A stretch of 64,000 nt of DNA from Desulfonema magnum (GTDB lineage: Bacteria > Desulfobacterota > Desulfobacteria > Desulfobacterales > 4be13): positions 5,105,633 to 5,169,632 of the forward strand of contig NZ_CP061800.1 of NCBI RefSeq assembly GCF_017377395.1, read 5' to 3'. Positions 1 to 8,155 of this stretch are shown in pieces; position 1 is the first letter of the stretch; the number at the start of each line of letters is the position of its first letter. The position numbers were made by a program, and so were the translations under genes. The notes beneath the pieces are model-generated. The model did not search any database, was not told the DNA's origin, and worked only from the letters and a program-made list of their open reading frames with translations.

Positions 1-1
1 A

Positions 2-298
2 GGAGCATCTGTTATGGCATCCAACGGCGCTGTTGTTCAGGCCGTTTCAAGCAATAAACATGCAATCGGTTATGTTGGTATCGGGTATCTGGATAATTCT
101 GTGAAAGCGCTGACTGCAGATGGGATAAAAGGCACAGAAGAGACAACCCTGAGCGGACAGTTTCCCATCAGCAGACCTCTTTTCATGTTCACCAATGGCT
201 GGCCAAAGGGCGACACACTGAAGTACATCAATTTTGTCTTAAATCCCGAAAAAGGACAGAAATATGTGAGTGAAAGCGGATATGTCAAGTTGTATTAA
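2..298 (+). CDS. pstS: Phosphate ABC transporter substrate-binding protein, C-terminal part
   Basis: Only the last 98 or so codons are present; the reading frame is open to the left edge, so the gene starts outside the window and the ATG at 14 is internal. The visible part contains the PstS-like end of a periplasmic phosphate-binding protein: an IGYVGIGY stretch, a PISRPLFMF segment and a terminal region ending in GYVKLY, where these proteins close the second lobe of the binding cleft. PstS captures phosphate in the periplasm and hands it to PstCA. The assignment rests partly on the next genes, pstC, pstA, pstB and phoU, which follow on the same strand. A different anion-binding paralogue is possible but unlikely. 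Confidence 0.85.
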   Translation, partial: GASVMASNGAVVQAVSSNKHAIGYVGIGYLDNSVKALTADGIKGTEETTLSGQFPISRPLFMFTNGWPKGDTLKYINFVLNPEKGQKYVSESGYVKLY

Positions 299-520
299 AT
301 CCGGGACATCTGAAATTATCACATTTTGCTGTTATTCTTTGTCCGAGCCTTCGGCAGGCTCAGGGAACGCCGGGCAGCGAGTTTGCTGAAGAATGGTCGA
401 ATACGGCATAAAAAGCGGACAAATAAAAGTACCAAATCGAAAATGTTTCCCGGATCATTTCAACTGATTTTAACTTCAGGGAGTTTTATTCGGTAGATCG
501 AAAAGCGGAACCTACCTTGT

Positions 521-599
521 GCGGTGGGTTCCGTTTCGCTCCACCCACCCTACATTTCTACATTTCCGGGTATTTTATTTTTGGGGATATCCCTAACTC
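521..599. repeat. Two abutting dispersed repeats between pstS and pstC
   Basis: The 299-629 gap holds no gene. At 521-553 lies an element with the core GGTGGGTTCCGTTTCGCT; an inverted copy with two mismatches sits at 1555-1586 between pstC and pstA. Directly after it, 554-599 (ACATTTCCGGGTATT followed by a TTTTTGGGGA stretch) recurs at about 58735-58786, just beyond the CRISPR array. Around 345-365 is a copy of the common GGCAGGCTCAGGGAAC-type repeat. None shows coding potential. Confidence 0.7.
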
Positions 600-629
600 T
601 AAACACTTAATATCTTGCAGAGGATATAA

Positions 630-1523
630 ATGGCAGAAAAAGCTCAGACAACTGAAAAAATGATGCATATATTCTTCTTTTGTATTGCATCCGCTTCAAT
701 AACAATCCTTTTTTTAATCATGATATTTCTTTTTAAAGAAGGGCTTCCGATTTTTAAAACTGTTTCTGTCAAAGCGTTTATTTTCGGAGAATACTGGTAT
801 CCCACCTCTGATCCTGCTGATTTCGGAATTTTTCCGCTGATCGTGGCATCTTTGACGGTCACTGTTTTTTCTGCTCTGATTTCCATTCCTCTGGGTGTGA
901 TGACTGCCGTTTACCTGGCAGAGATCGCGTCTCAGAAAGTCGGTGAGATTGTCAAACCCGTCGTGGAACTTCTTGCGGCACTTCCGTCGGTTGTCATCGG
1001 TTTCTTCGGGATGGTCCTCGTGGCCCCTTTTTTACAGAGAATTTTTGACATTCCGACCGGGCTGAATCTGTTCAATGCATCACTGATGCTGGCTTTTATG
1101 GCGGTTCCCACTATTTGCAGTATTTCCGAGGATGCCATACACAGCGTGCCAGTTGCTTTGAAAGAAGCGTCAATGGCGCTGGGTGCCACTCATTTTGAAA
1201 CCATAATCAAAGTCATTGTTCCGGCTTCGATTTCCGGAATATGCACAGCCATTATTCTTGGCATGTCCAGGGCTGTCGGAGAAACCATGGTTGTCCTCAT
1301 GGTTGCAGGCGGGGCAGCAATGGTTCCTGAATCTGTATTTGATCCGGTCAGGCCCATGCCGGCAAGTATTGCCGCGGAAATGGGAGAAGCTCCGATTGGG
1401 AGCGATCATTATTATGCCCTTTTTGCCACAGGAATTGTATTGTTCATATTTACGCTTGTTTTCAATATTGTTGCGGATTATATAGCCAATAAATACAGAC
1501 AGGTGGGTGAGGCATCGTTATAA
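630..1523 (+). CDS. pstC: Phosphate ABC transporter permease PstC
   Basis: Inner-membrane permease subunit that pairs with PstA to move phosphate delivered by PstS, powered by PstB. The 297-residue length fits the family. It has a hydrophobic N-terminal segment at about residues 13-37, then several further membrane helices. The cytoplasmic EAA loop, which contacts the ATPase, is visible as EASMALGATHFETIIKVIVP near residues 180-200. The start ATG follows an AGAGGA ribosome site. A dispersed repeat separates it from pstA but the operon order is conserved. Confident assignment. Confidence 0.95.
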   Translation: MAEKAQTTEKMMHIFFFCIASASITILFLIMIFLFKEGLPIFKTVSVKAFIFGEYWYPTSDPADFGIFPLIVASLTVTVFSALISIPLGVMTAVYLAEIASQKVGEIVKPVVELLAALPSVVIGFFGMVLVAPFLQRIFDIPTGLNLFNASLMLAFMAVPTICSISEDAIHSVPVALKEASMALGATHFETIIKVIVPASISGICTAIILGMSRAVGETMVVLMVAGGAAMVPESVFDPVRPMPASIAAEMGEAPIGSDHYYALFATGIVLFIFTLVFNIVADYIANKYRQVGEASL

Positions 1524-1554
1524 GGCATCACCTTTTCAGAAAAATGTGGAAAAT

Positions 1555-1586
1555 GTAGGGTGGGTGAAGCGAAGCGGAACCCACCG
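1555..1586. repeat. Dispersed repeat, inverted copy of 521-553
   Basis: Core GTGAAGCGAAGCGGAACC lies in the short gap between pstC and pstA. It is the reverse complement of 521-553 apart from two bases, so inverted copies bracket pstC. Confidence 0.7.
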
Positions 1587-1615
1587 TTCACAACCGAAAG
1601 AGGACAGGTAAACAA

Positions 1616-2593
1616 ATGGAAACAACAAATCCGGAATACTTTGAAAATAAAGCTGAGACAACAACAGACCGTGCTGTGCCGAAGGTTAAGGGTAATGAGA
1701 CAGAAAAGGATATCACGGAAACAGCTGCCGCCCGGACTCGGGGACGGCGCAAAATCATGCAGAGCATTTTCTTTTTCCTTTTCAGGGGAGCCGCGGCTGT
1801 TAACGGAATTGCACTGTTTATCATTATATTTTTTCTATTGAAAAATGGTCTGAGTGCAATCAGTTGGACATTTTTAACACAACCGCCGATGGACTCAATG
1901 ACCAGCGGCGGAATTTTTCCGTGTATTGTCGGAACATTATGTCTGGGTATCGGTGCAATAATTGCAGCACTGCCTGTGGGAGTGGCCTCGGGCATATACC
2001 TGAACGAATATGCCCGGCCAGGACTTATGCTGAGGATTCTTCGTCTTGGCATCAGCAACCTTGCCGGAGTCCCGTCTGTCGTATTCGGACTTTTCGGGTT
2101 GGCTTTTTTCTGTATAATACTTAAAATGGGAGTCAGCATACTTGCAGGTGCGCTTACACTGGCTACACTGACCCTGCCTGTGATTATCGGATCCACAGAA
2201 GAGGCATTGAAGTCCGTGCCTGACACATACAGAGAAGCCTCTCTCGCACTGGGGGCTACCAAATGGCAGACCATATACCGTGTTGTTTTGCCGGCTGCCA
2301 TGCCCGGCATCCTGACAGGCGCTATTTTAGGACTCAGCCGGGCAGCAGGAGAAACCGCTCCGATAATGTTTACCGGAGCTGTTTTTTTTGCCCCTGGAAA
2401 ATGGCCGTCATCGCTTTTGGATTCAGTTATGGCGCTTCCATATCACATCTATGTCCTTGCCACAGCCGGAACAGAAATAGAGAAAACACGCCCGCTTCAA
2501 TACGGAACAGCCATTGTACTGATCGCGCTGGTGCTGGGTATAAACCTGGGCGCTCTTATCTGGCGGTCCCGCCTGCGAAAGCGTTTGAAATAA
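1616..2593 (+). CDS. pstA: Phosphate ABC transporter permease PstA
   Basis: Second membrane subunit of the high-affinity phosphate transporter. At 325 residues it is somewhat longer than usual because of a charged N-terminal extension of about 50 residues (rich in Glu, Thr, Lys) before the first membrane helix at roughly residues 55-80. The EAA loop reads EASLALGATKWQTIYRVVLP near residues 208-227 and is followed by GLSRAAGETAPIMFTG, typical of PstA. The ATG follows a GAGGACAG ribosome site. An ATG-less shorter start would remove the extension, but no better site is visible. Confidence 0.94.
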   Translation: METTNPEYFENKAETTTDRAVPKVKGNETEKDITETAAARTRGRRKIMQSIFFFLFRGAAAVNGIALFIIIFFLLKNGLSAISWTFLTQPPMDSMTSGGIFPCIVGTLCLGIGAIIAALPVGVASGIYLNEYARPGLMLRILRLGISNLAGVPSVVFGLFGLAFFCIILKMGVSILAGALTLATLTLPVIIGSTEEALKSVPDTYREASLALGATKWQTIYRVVLPAAMPGILTGAILGLSRAAGETAPIMFTGAVFFAPGKWPSSLLDSVMALPYHIYVLATAGTEIEKTRPLQYGTAIVLIALVLGINLGALIWRSRLRKRLK

Positions 2594-2772
2594 CGCCGTC
2601 CTTCACATTAAAGCTGAAAGTATAATGCATTTATACTGAATTGACTCTCTAAGCTCCTTTAATTTTCGGGATTTTAGTGTGTAAAATTGACATCAAGTCA
2701 TGTGAATACTGTAGCTTCTTATCTTTTTTCCAATAAAGGGTTAAAGATCAGCACATACCAGATACAGGAAGC

Positions 2773-2825
2773 CTTAACACCTAACACTTAACACCTAACA
2801 CCTAACACTTAACACCTAACACCTG
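2773..2825. repeat. Short tandem repeat of TAACACCTAACACTTAA type
   Basis: The 248-bp gap between pstA and pstB contains a run of 7-8-base units of the form ACACCTA/ACACTTA. The same motif recurs just upstream of trpE (about 52142-52205) and, in reverse orientation, at about 24727-24812 upstream of pyruvate kinase. It ends about 15 bases before the pstB start. Confidence 0.75.
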
Positions 2826-2841
2826 ACATAAAGGATATCAG

Positions 2842-3606
2842 ATGACGGATAACAATCTGAAAATAATATCAGCAAACTTGGATTTTTATTATAATGATTT
2901 TAAGGCATTGCACAATGTTGATCTGAAATTCACAAAACAACAGGTGACCGCCCTTATCGGTCCTTCGGGTTGTGGAAAGAGTACCTATTTGCGATGCCTG
3001 AACCGAATGAACGATCTGATTCCCGGAACCCGGGTTGATGGCGAAATTCTGATGGATGGGCAGGATATTTACGATCCCTCGGTGGATGTTGTATTGCTAA
3101 GGCGCAGGATCGGAATGGTATTTCAGAAACCCAATCCTTTTCCCAAAACGATTTTTGAAAATATTGCTTATGGAATGAGGGTGAACGGTATAAAAGATAA
3201 AGCTTTTATTGAATCCCATGTGGAAAAAAGTCTGAACCAGGCGGCCCTGTGGGAAGAAGTGAAGGACAGACTTTATGAATCCGCCCTGGGATTATCCGGA
3301 GGCCAGCAACAACGCCTCTGTATTGCCCGGGCCCTGGCTGTCGAGCCTGAAGTTCTTCTCATGGATGAGCCTTGTTCAGCCCTTGATCCCATTGCCACTC
3401 AAAAAATAGAAGAGCTGATTCAGGGGTTGAAAAAAGAATACACAATTATTATAGTTACACATAGTATGCAACAGGCTGCGAGAGTTTCTGATGTTACTGC
3501 CTTTTTTTATATGGGAAAACTTATCGAAGTCGGTGATACGGACACAATTTTTACAAAACCGAAACTCAGACAGACAGAAGACTACATCACAGGACGTTTT
3601 GGATAA
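2842..3606 (+). CDS. pstB: Phosphate ABC transporter ATP-binding protein PstB
   Basis: Cytoplasmic ATPase that energises PstCA. The 254-residue protein has the Walker A loop GPSGCGKST near residues 39-47, the PstB-typical Q-loop region GMVFQKPNPFPK, the signature LSGGQQQR, Walker B VLLMDEPCSALDP and the switch histidine in VTHSMQQA. The phrase CLNRMNDLIPG after Walker A is characteristic of PstB rather than other ABC ATPases. phoU starts 17 bases downstream, so the two are probably co-transcribed. Confidence 0.97.
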   Translation: MTDNNLKIISANLDFYYNDFKALHNVDLKFTKQQVTALIGPSGCGKSTYLRCLNRMNDLIPGTRVDGEILMDGQDIYDPSVDVVLLRRRIGMVFQKPNPFPKTIFENIAYGMRVNGIKDKAFIESHVEKSLNQAALWEEVKDRLYESALGLSGGQQQRLCIARALAVEPEVLLMDEPCSALDPIATQKIEELIQGLKKEYTIIIVTHSMQQAARVSDVTAFFYMGKLIEVGDTDTIFTKPKLRQTEDYITGRFG

Positions 3607-3623
3607 AAGAAAGGCACCTACTT

Positions 3624-4298
3624 ATGAGCAAGCTTATACGCTTTCAAAAAGAATTAGAAAAAATTAAAAAGATAATCCTCTCTCTCGGGACAATGGTGGA
3701 GGATCGTGTCCGAAAGGCCGGCAAACTCATTGAATCAAGAGATGCTTTTGACGCAGGCAGACTCATAAAATCTGATTATGAAATAGATGAAATGGAAGTG
3801 GAAGTGGAGGAAGAATGTCTTAAGATTATTGCCTTGCACCAGCCTGTTGCGGTGGATCTCCGATTTCTTATCGCTGTTATTAAAATCAACAATGATTTGG
3901 AGAGGATAGCAGACGAGGCTGTGAATATCGCACAGCGAATTGAAATCATAACAAAGAATAAGAGTTTCGAGTTTGTTTTCGACTATTCCGTAATGGTTGA
4001 AAAGGTCGAGGATATGCTGAAGAAAAGCCTGGATGCCCTTGTGTATTTTGACACAGATATTGCATTTAAAGTCTGTCTGCTGGATGATGAGGTGGATAAA
4101 ATCCACAGGGACGCATATGACCGGATAAAGCAGGCCATGGAAAAGCGTCCTGAGCATATCCGCTATCTGCTTAACCTGTTTCTGATCTCACGCCACCTTG
4201 AACGTATTGGAGACCATGCCACAAATATTGCAGAAGAAGTTATTTATATGACCGAGGGAGAAATCGTGCGCCATGGAAAATATTTGAATGAGAAATAA
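3624..4298 (+). CDS. phoU: Phosphate signalling regulator PhoU
   Basis: PhoU couples the Pst transporter to the PhoR/PhoB two-component system and represses Pho signalling when phosphate is plentiful. The 224-residue all-helical protein shows two copies of the PhoU repeat: the first around residues 15-105, with the acidic metal-site pattern ERIADEAVNIAQR, and the second around 115-210, with ERIGDHATNIAEE. It begins 17 bases after pstB. A typical member with no visible oddity. Confidence 0.95.
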   Translation: MSKLIRFQKELEKIKKIILSLGTMVEDRVRKAGKLIESRDAFDAGRLIKSDYEIDEMEVEVEEECLKIIALHQPVAVDLRFLIAVIKINNDLERIADEAVNIAQRIEIITKNKSFEFVFDYSVMVEKVEDMLKKSLDALVYFDTDIAFKVCLLDDEVDKIHRDAYDRIKQAMEKRPEHIRYLLNLFLISRHLERIGDHATNIAEEVIYMTEGEIVRHGKYLNEK

Positions 4299-4311
4299 GA
4301 AATAAACGCAC

Positions 4312-4397
4312 ATGAAAAACCCGGGTTTTTCGCGCCCGGTCATGAAAATATTTTCAGATAAAAAACCCGGGTTTTCAAAATGTATTTTCACGGTAAA
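4312..4397. repeat. Palindromic CCCGGGTTTT element, copy 1
   Basis: Contains two AAAACCCGGGTTTT-like palindromes linked by a TGAAAATATTTTCA palindrome. An almost identical copy in the opposite orientation lies at 7826-7903, after phoR, and a more diverged copy at about 39009-39115. The element happens to be open in the phoB frame, giving a false N-terminal extension to that gene. Confidence 0.8.
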
Positions 4398-4413
4398 AGA
4401 TAAAGGAAACGCA

Positions 4414-5106
4414 ATGCCCAAAGAAACAATTCTTGTGGTTGACGACGAGGAAGACATTCTGGAACTGGTCAGATATAATCTGGTCAGGGAAGGGTATAAG
4501 GTTATCTGTGCTGCTTCGGGCGAGGAAGCACTTGAAAAGTCTGTGTCAGCACCATCGGATGTGATCGTTCTTGATCTCATGCTCCCCGGGATAGACGGAC
4601 TTGATGTCACCAGAAGATTAAAAAATGATCAGAATACCCGGGAGATACCCATCATCATGTTGACGGCAAAAGGCGATGAGGCAGATATCGTAACGGGTCT
4701 GGAAATGGGCGCGGATGACTATATCACCAAGCCTTTTTCTCCCAGGATTCTGATTGCAAGGATTCGGGCGGCTATCCGCAGGCAGAAAAAGGAAACCCAC
4801 GCGGATATTTCAGAAATTCATATTCATGATCTCGTGATAAACCCCGGTATGCGAAGTCTTATGGTCAAAGGAATGCCCGTTGAACTGACATATTCTGAGT
4901 TTCAGATACTCTTTTTTCTTGCAAGGCGTCCGGGCTGGGTCTTTACCCGCACACAGATTGTTGATGCGGTCCACGGCAATGATTACCCGGTTACAGATCG
5001 GAGCATTGATGTTCAGATTGTGGGATTAAGAAAAAAGCTTGAATCCTGCGGAAAATATATTGAAACTGTCAGAGGTGTGGGCTACAGATTCAGGGAAATA
5101 AAATAA
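4414..5106 (+). CDS. phoB: Phosphate regulon response regulator PhoB (OmpR/PhoB family)
   Basis: DNA-binding response regulator that activates phosphate-starvation genes once phosphorylated by PhoR. The receiver domain covers about residues 1-120, with the acidic pocket DDEED near the start, the phospho-acceptor Asp54 in VLDLMLPG, and the conserved Thr/Lys in MLTAKG and ITKPFSP. The C-terminal winged helix (about 135-230) carries ELTYSEFQILFFLARRPGWVF-like helices split by family-typical turns and ends GVGYRF. The start at 4414 is chosen because AAAGGA precedes it and the upstream in-frame stretch from 4312 is a dispersed repeat. The product is 230 residues, normal for PhoB. Confidence 0.94.
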   Translation: MPKETILVVDDEEDILELVRYNLVREGYKVICAASGEEALEKSVSAPSDVIVLDLMLPGIDGLDVTRRLKNDQNTREIPIIMLTAKGDEADIVTGLEMGADDYITKPFSPRILIARIRAAIRRQKKETHADISEIHIHDLVINPGMRSLMVKGMPVELTYSEFQILFFLARRPGWVFTRTQIVDAVHGNDYPVTDRSIDVQIVGLRKKLESCGKYIETVRGVGYRFREIK

Positions 5107-5946
5107 TTTTGTGAAAAACATTTTTGCCACGAAGGCACAAAGGCACGAAGGTTCACGAGGTCTCTTCGTGTCTTTGCAGCTATTTTTTTGCCGCGGGGAC
5201 ACCGGGAGCGTGTCCGAAAGGCAGTTCCGAAAGCGGCCCCGGAGCCGGAAGGGGACGGATACTGTTTCTGACGTCTCTTTCAAAAGACATATCCTAAAAA
5301 AATATGAGTGTGACACGGAGATGTGATCATTGTCTCTTATGACTGCTCATATTTTTTATTTTTCAACCCCCCTCTCGCAGCCATTCAGGATGATGAAGTA
5401 TGTCTGCCTGCACACTGCCTTTGTTCCCTCCCGATTAACGGCTTACGAAACGCACAAAATCATGGGCAGGATCAGCTAGCGGATTTTGTGCCAGATCATC
5501 TGGTCTGTCTTCTGTTTTTCCTTGCATATTTTCAGCTTCAAAATTATACATAAAAAAAATTCCCTATGTCATATGTCTTAAAGCTTTCCCTAAAATTCGT
5601 TCCTAACCTGTAAATCGTTATTTGGGAAGAATTTTGAAATGCTAAAAATGTTATCTGATTATTATCCGGTATCATCTCATAAAAATGAATTAAAATAAGA
5701 TATTACAATATGGTGAATTCATAATTCTGCTAAAGCCCATACGCATCAGGCTAAGAATGCCGGACGGGGTTTGCAACCCCGTCCGAAACGTTCACCGGCA
5801 GTGATCGGGAAAATATTCCGGACGGGGTTGCAAACCCCGTCCGGCAGAATAAGGGGTTGCAAACCCCGTCCGGCAGAATAATTTTAACCTGCTGAGATTC
5901 ATTTGCAACAAAAAAATAATGTGACAAAGTAGAATTAGAAAACCGT
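5107..5946. other. Gene-poor gap between phoB and phoR, filled with repeats
   Basis: No convincing gene. At 5122-5165 is a GGCACGAAGG-type repeat (CACGAAGGCACAAAGG). At about 5759-5878 lie palindromic copies of GGACGGGGTTTGCAACCCC and GGGGTTGCAAACCCCGTCC, three related units in succession. The short open frames here (for example 5111-5326 and 5323-5553) lack ribosome sites and family resemblance. The 5580-5700 stretch is AT-rich and nondescript. Confidence 0.7.
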
Positions 5947-7725
5947 ATGAAAAGAAAACGATTAATATGGCAGCTTTATTCTTCATATATGCTGATTATA
6001 CTCTTTTCCCTTGTGATGGTCATCTGGTATGCATCCCATTCGTTTCAGCAGTTCTTTCTGAATCAGACTATTGCAAATCTTAAAACCCGGAGCCAAATTT
6101 TGGAAAAACAGATTTCCCAGTACCTTTCATCCCCTGATCCTGCGTCCGTTGACTATATATGCAAAGATATCGGAAAAGCCGCATCAACCCGCATCACTGT
6201 TATACTCCCTGACGGCAAAGTTATTGGTGATTCTGAAAAAAATCCGGGCAATATGGACAATCACGGGGACCGGTCGGAGGTGATCCGGGCAGCAGCAGGA
6301 CAGACAGGCACCGCCATAAGGTACAGCAGCACACTTGAACAACGGATGATGTATGTCGCGACGCCGTTGAAAACAGATAACAGGGTGAAGGGGATATTAC
6401 GGACATCAATCCCCTTAAATGCCATAGATGTCCGCTTGCAATCCATTCGGATCCGAATTGCATTGGGAGGATTTTTTATAGCGCTGCTTGCTTCAGGTAT
6501 CTTTTTTTATGTGTCCCGTATTATCAGCCGACCCATCGAAGAAATGAAAAAAGGGGCTGATCTTTTTGCCAAAGGTGAATTAGAACACCGGCTGGCTGCC
6601 CCGAATACAAAAGAAATGGCCAGCCTGGCTGAAGCAATGAATCAGATGGCAATCCGGCTTCAGGAACGGATGGAAACAGTGATTAACCAGAGAAATGAAT
6701 ATAGGGCTGTTTTATCAAGTATGAAGGAAGGGGTGATTGCCCTTGATATGGAAGAATATATTCTCAGTATAAACCAGGCGGCCGAGAATATGCTCGGGAC
6801 ATATGCATCTGGTCTGAAAGGCCGAAGTCTTCAGGAATTAATCAGAAATCAGGAGTTAAATGATTTTGTTGCCAATACGCTTTCCACCGGGAAAACAGCG
6901 GAACGTGACATTGTTTTGTATCACAAGCGCGAACGAATACTGAATATCCGCACCACCCCTTTGTGTAATTTAAATGAGACACGCATCGGAATCCTTGTTG
7001 TGCTGAATGATGTAACACGGCTCAGGCATCTTGAAAATGTCCGGAGCGACTTTGTGGCCAATGTCTCACATGAAATCAGGACCCCTCTGACAGCAATAAA
7101 AGGCTTTGTTGAAACACTGCGCAATGATGCCGGGGATAATCCTGAAGAGGCCGGGCGGTTTTTAAATATTATTGAAAAACACGTTAATCGTCTTGTCGCT
7201 ATTATTGAAGACCTGTTGCTTTTATCCAGGATTGAGCAGGAAGATCAGATCCGGCAGATTCAGCTTGATGAAAGGTCTGTCAAAAGTGTGATCCTGTCGT
7301 CAGTTCAGATATGCCAGGCAAAAGCAGAGGAAAAACATATCCGGATAATACCGTCGTATGATGACAAACTGATGGCCCGGACAGATTCTCAGCTTATTGA
7401 GCAGGCTGTTATTAACCTGCTCGACAATGCAGTTAAATACACCCGGGAACATGGAGAAATACATGCGGACGCGTTCCGAAAAGATGCCGAGATCATTATC
7501 AGCATTAAGGATAATGGCATTGGTATTGAAAAAAAGCACCTGCCGCGCCTTTTTGAAAGATTCTACAGGATTGACAACGCGAGGAGCCGCAAGCTGGGAG
7601 GTACCGGCCTCGGACTTGCCATTGTCAAGCATATCACACAGGCTCACGGGGGATATGTCACTGTGGACAGCACCCTCGGAGAAGGAAGCACGTTTAAAAT
7701 TCACCTGCCTGATATCACGCCCTGA
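5947..7725 (+). CDS. phoR: Phosphate regulon sensor histidine kinase PhoR-type
   Basis: Membrane kinase that should phosphorylate PhoB under phosphate limitation. Of 592 residues, helix 1 is at about 9-31 and helix 2 at about 170-190, enclosing a periplasmic sensor of about 135 residues. A HAMP linker (PIEEMKKGADLF) and a PAS domain (about 250-350) follow. The dimerisation/phosphotransfer domain has His375 in NVSHEIRTPL. The ATPase domain shows the N box NLLDNAVKYT, G1 DNGIGI, FERFYRID and G2 GGTGLGLAIVK. PhoR is usually adjacent to phoB; here 840 bases of repeats separate them. The large periplasmic loop matches the Gram-positive/deltaproteobacterial PhoR layout more than the E. coli one. 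Confidence 0.92.
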   Translation: MKRKRLIWQLYSSYMLIILFSLVMVIWYASHSFQQFFLNQTIANLKTRSQILEKQISQYLSSPDPASVDYICKDIGKAASTRITVILPDGKVIGDSEKNPGNMDNHGDRSEVIRAAAGQTGTAIRYSSTLEQRMMYVATPLKTDNRVKGILRTSIPLNAIDVRLQSIRIRIALGGFFIALLASGIFFYVSRIISRPIEEMKKGADLFAKGELEHRLAAPNTKEMASLAEAMNQMAIRLQERMETVINQRNEYRAVLSSMKEGVIALDMEEYILSINQAAENMLGTYASGLKGRSLQELIRNQELNDFVANTLSTGKTAERDIVLYHKRERILNIRTTPLCNLNETRIGILVVLNDVTRLRHLENVRSDFVANVSHEIRTPLTAIKGFVETLRNDAGDNPEEAGRFLNIIEKHVNRLVAIIEDLLLLSRIEQEDQIRQIQLDERSVKSVILSSVQICQAKAEEKHIRIIPSYDDKLMARTDSQLIEQAVINLLDNAVKYTREHGEIHADAFRKDAEIIISIKDNGIGIEKKHLPRLFERFYRIDNARSRKLGGTGLGLAIVKHITQAHGGYVTVDSTLGEGSTFKIHLPDITP

Positions 7726-7825
7726 TCAGAAGATTGGCCTGCCTGAAGAACCCCGGGGGGCAGATATAAAAAAGTCCTCAGATTAAAAAACAGGTCAGAA
7801 AAAAAACGTGTCAGACGCTCAGACC

Positions 7826-7903
7826 TTTACCGTGAAAATACATTTTAAAAACCCGGGTTTTTTATCTGAAAATATTTTCATAACCGGAGGCGAAAAACCC
7901 GGC
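7826..7903. repeat. Palindromic CCCGGGTTTT element, inverted copy 2
   Basis: Near-exact reverse complement of 4312-4397, so phoB and phoR are bracketed by inverted copies. The 7726-8155 gap otherwise holds no supported gene; the 68-codon frame at 7808-8014 is mostly this repeat. Confidence 0.8.
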
Positions 7904-8155
7904 TTTTTTATAAGCGTTTATTTATATAATAATAATAAGTTAAGTTCAGCCCTGACAAAAAGACCGTTCGGACTTGCGAATTTTTCTTCCCCTTTGATTT
8001 CCATGCTGTTATAGGGTAATTTATAACTTTTTGTCCGGAGATCGCTATCCGAGTTTTCAACAAAATTGTGACAATGCCAAAGGATACTTGACGGAAAATC
8101 TGTTATCAGAACTCTGGGACTGAAAAAGCATCATTCTGAAAAAAGGTGAAGGGTT

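Noticed and set aside
1588..2310. 240-codon frame antisense to pstA
   Set aside because: Shadow of pstA with no family features.
4312..4413. N-terminal extension of PhoB
   Set aside because: It translates a dispersed repeat, and a good ribosome site precedes the ATG at 4414.
7808..8014. 68-codon gene before lpdA
   Set aside because: Mostly the CCCGGGTTTT repeat and without a ribosome site.
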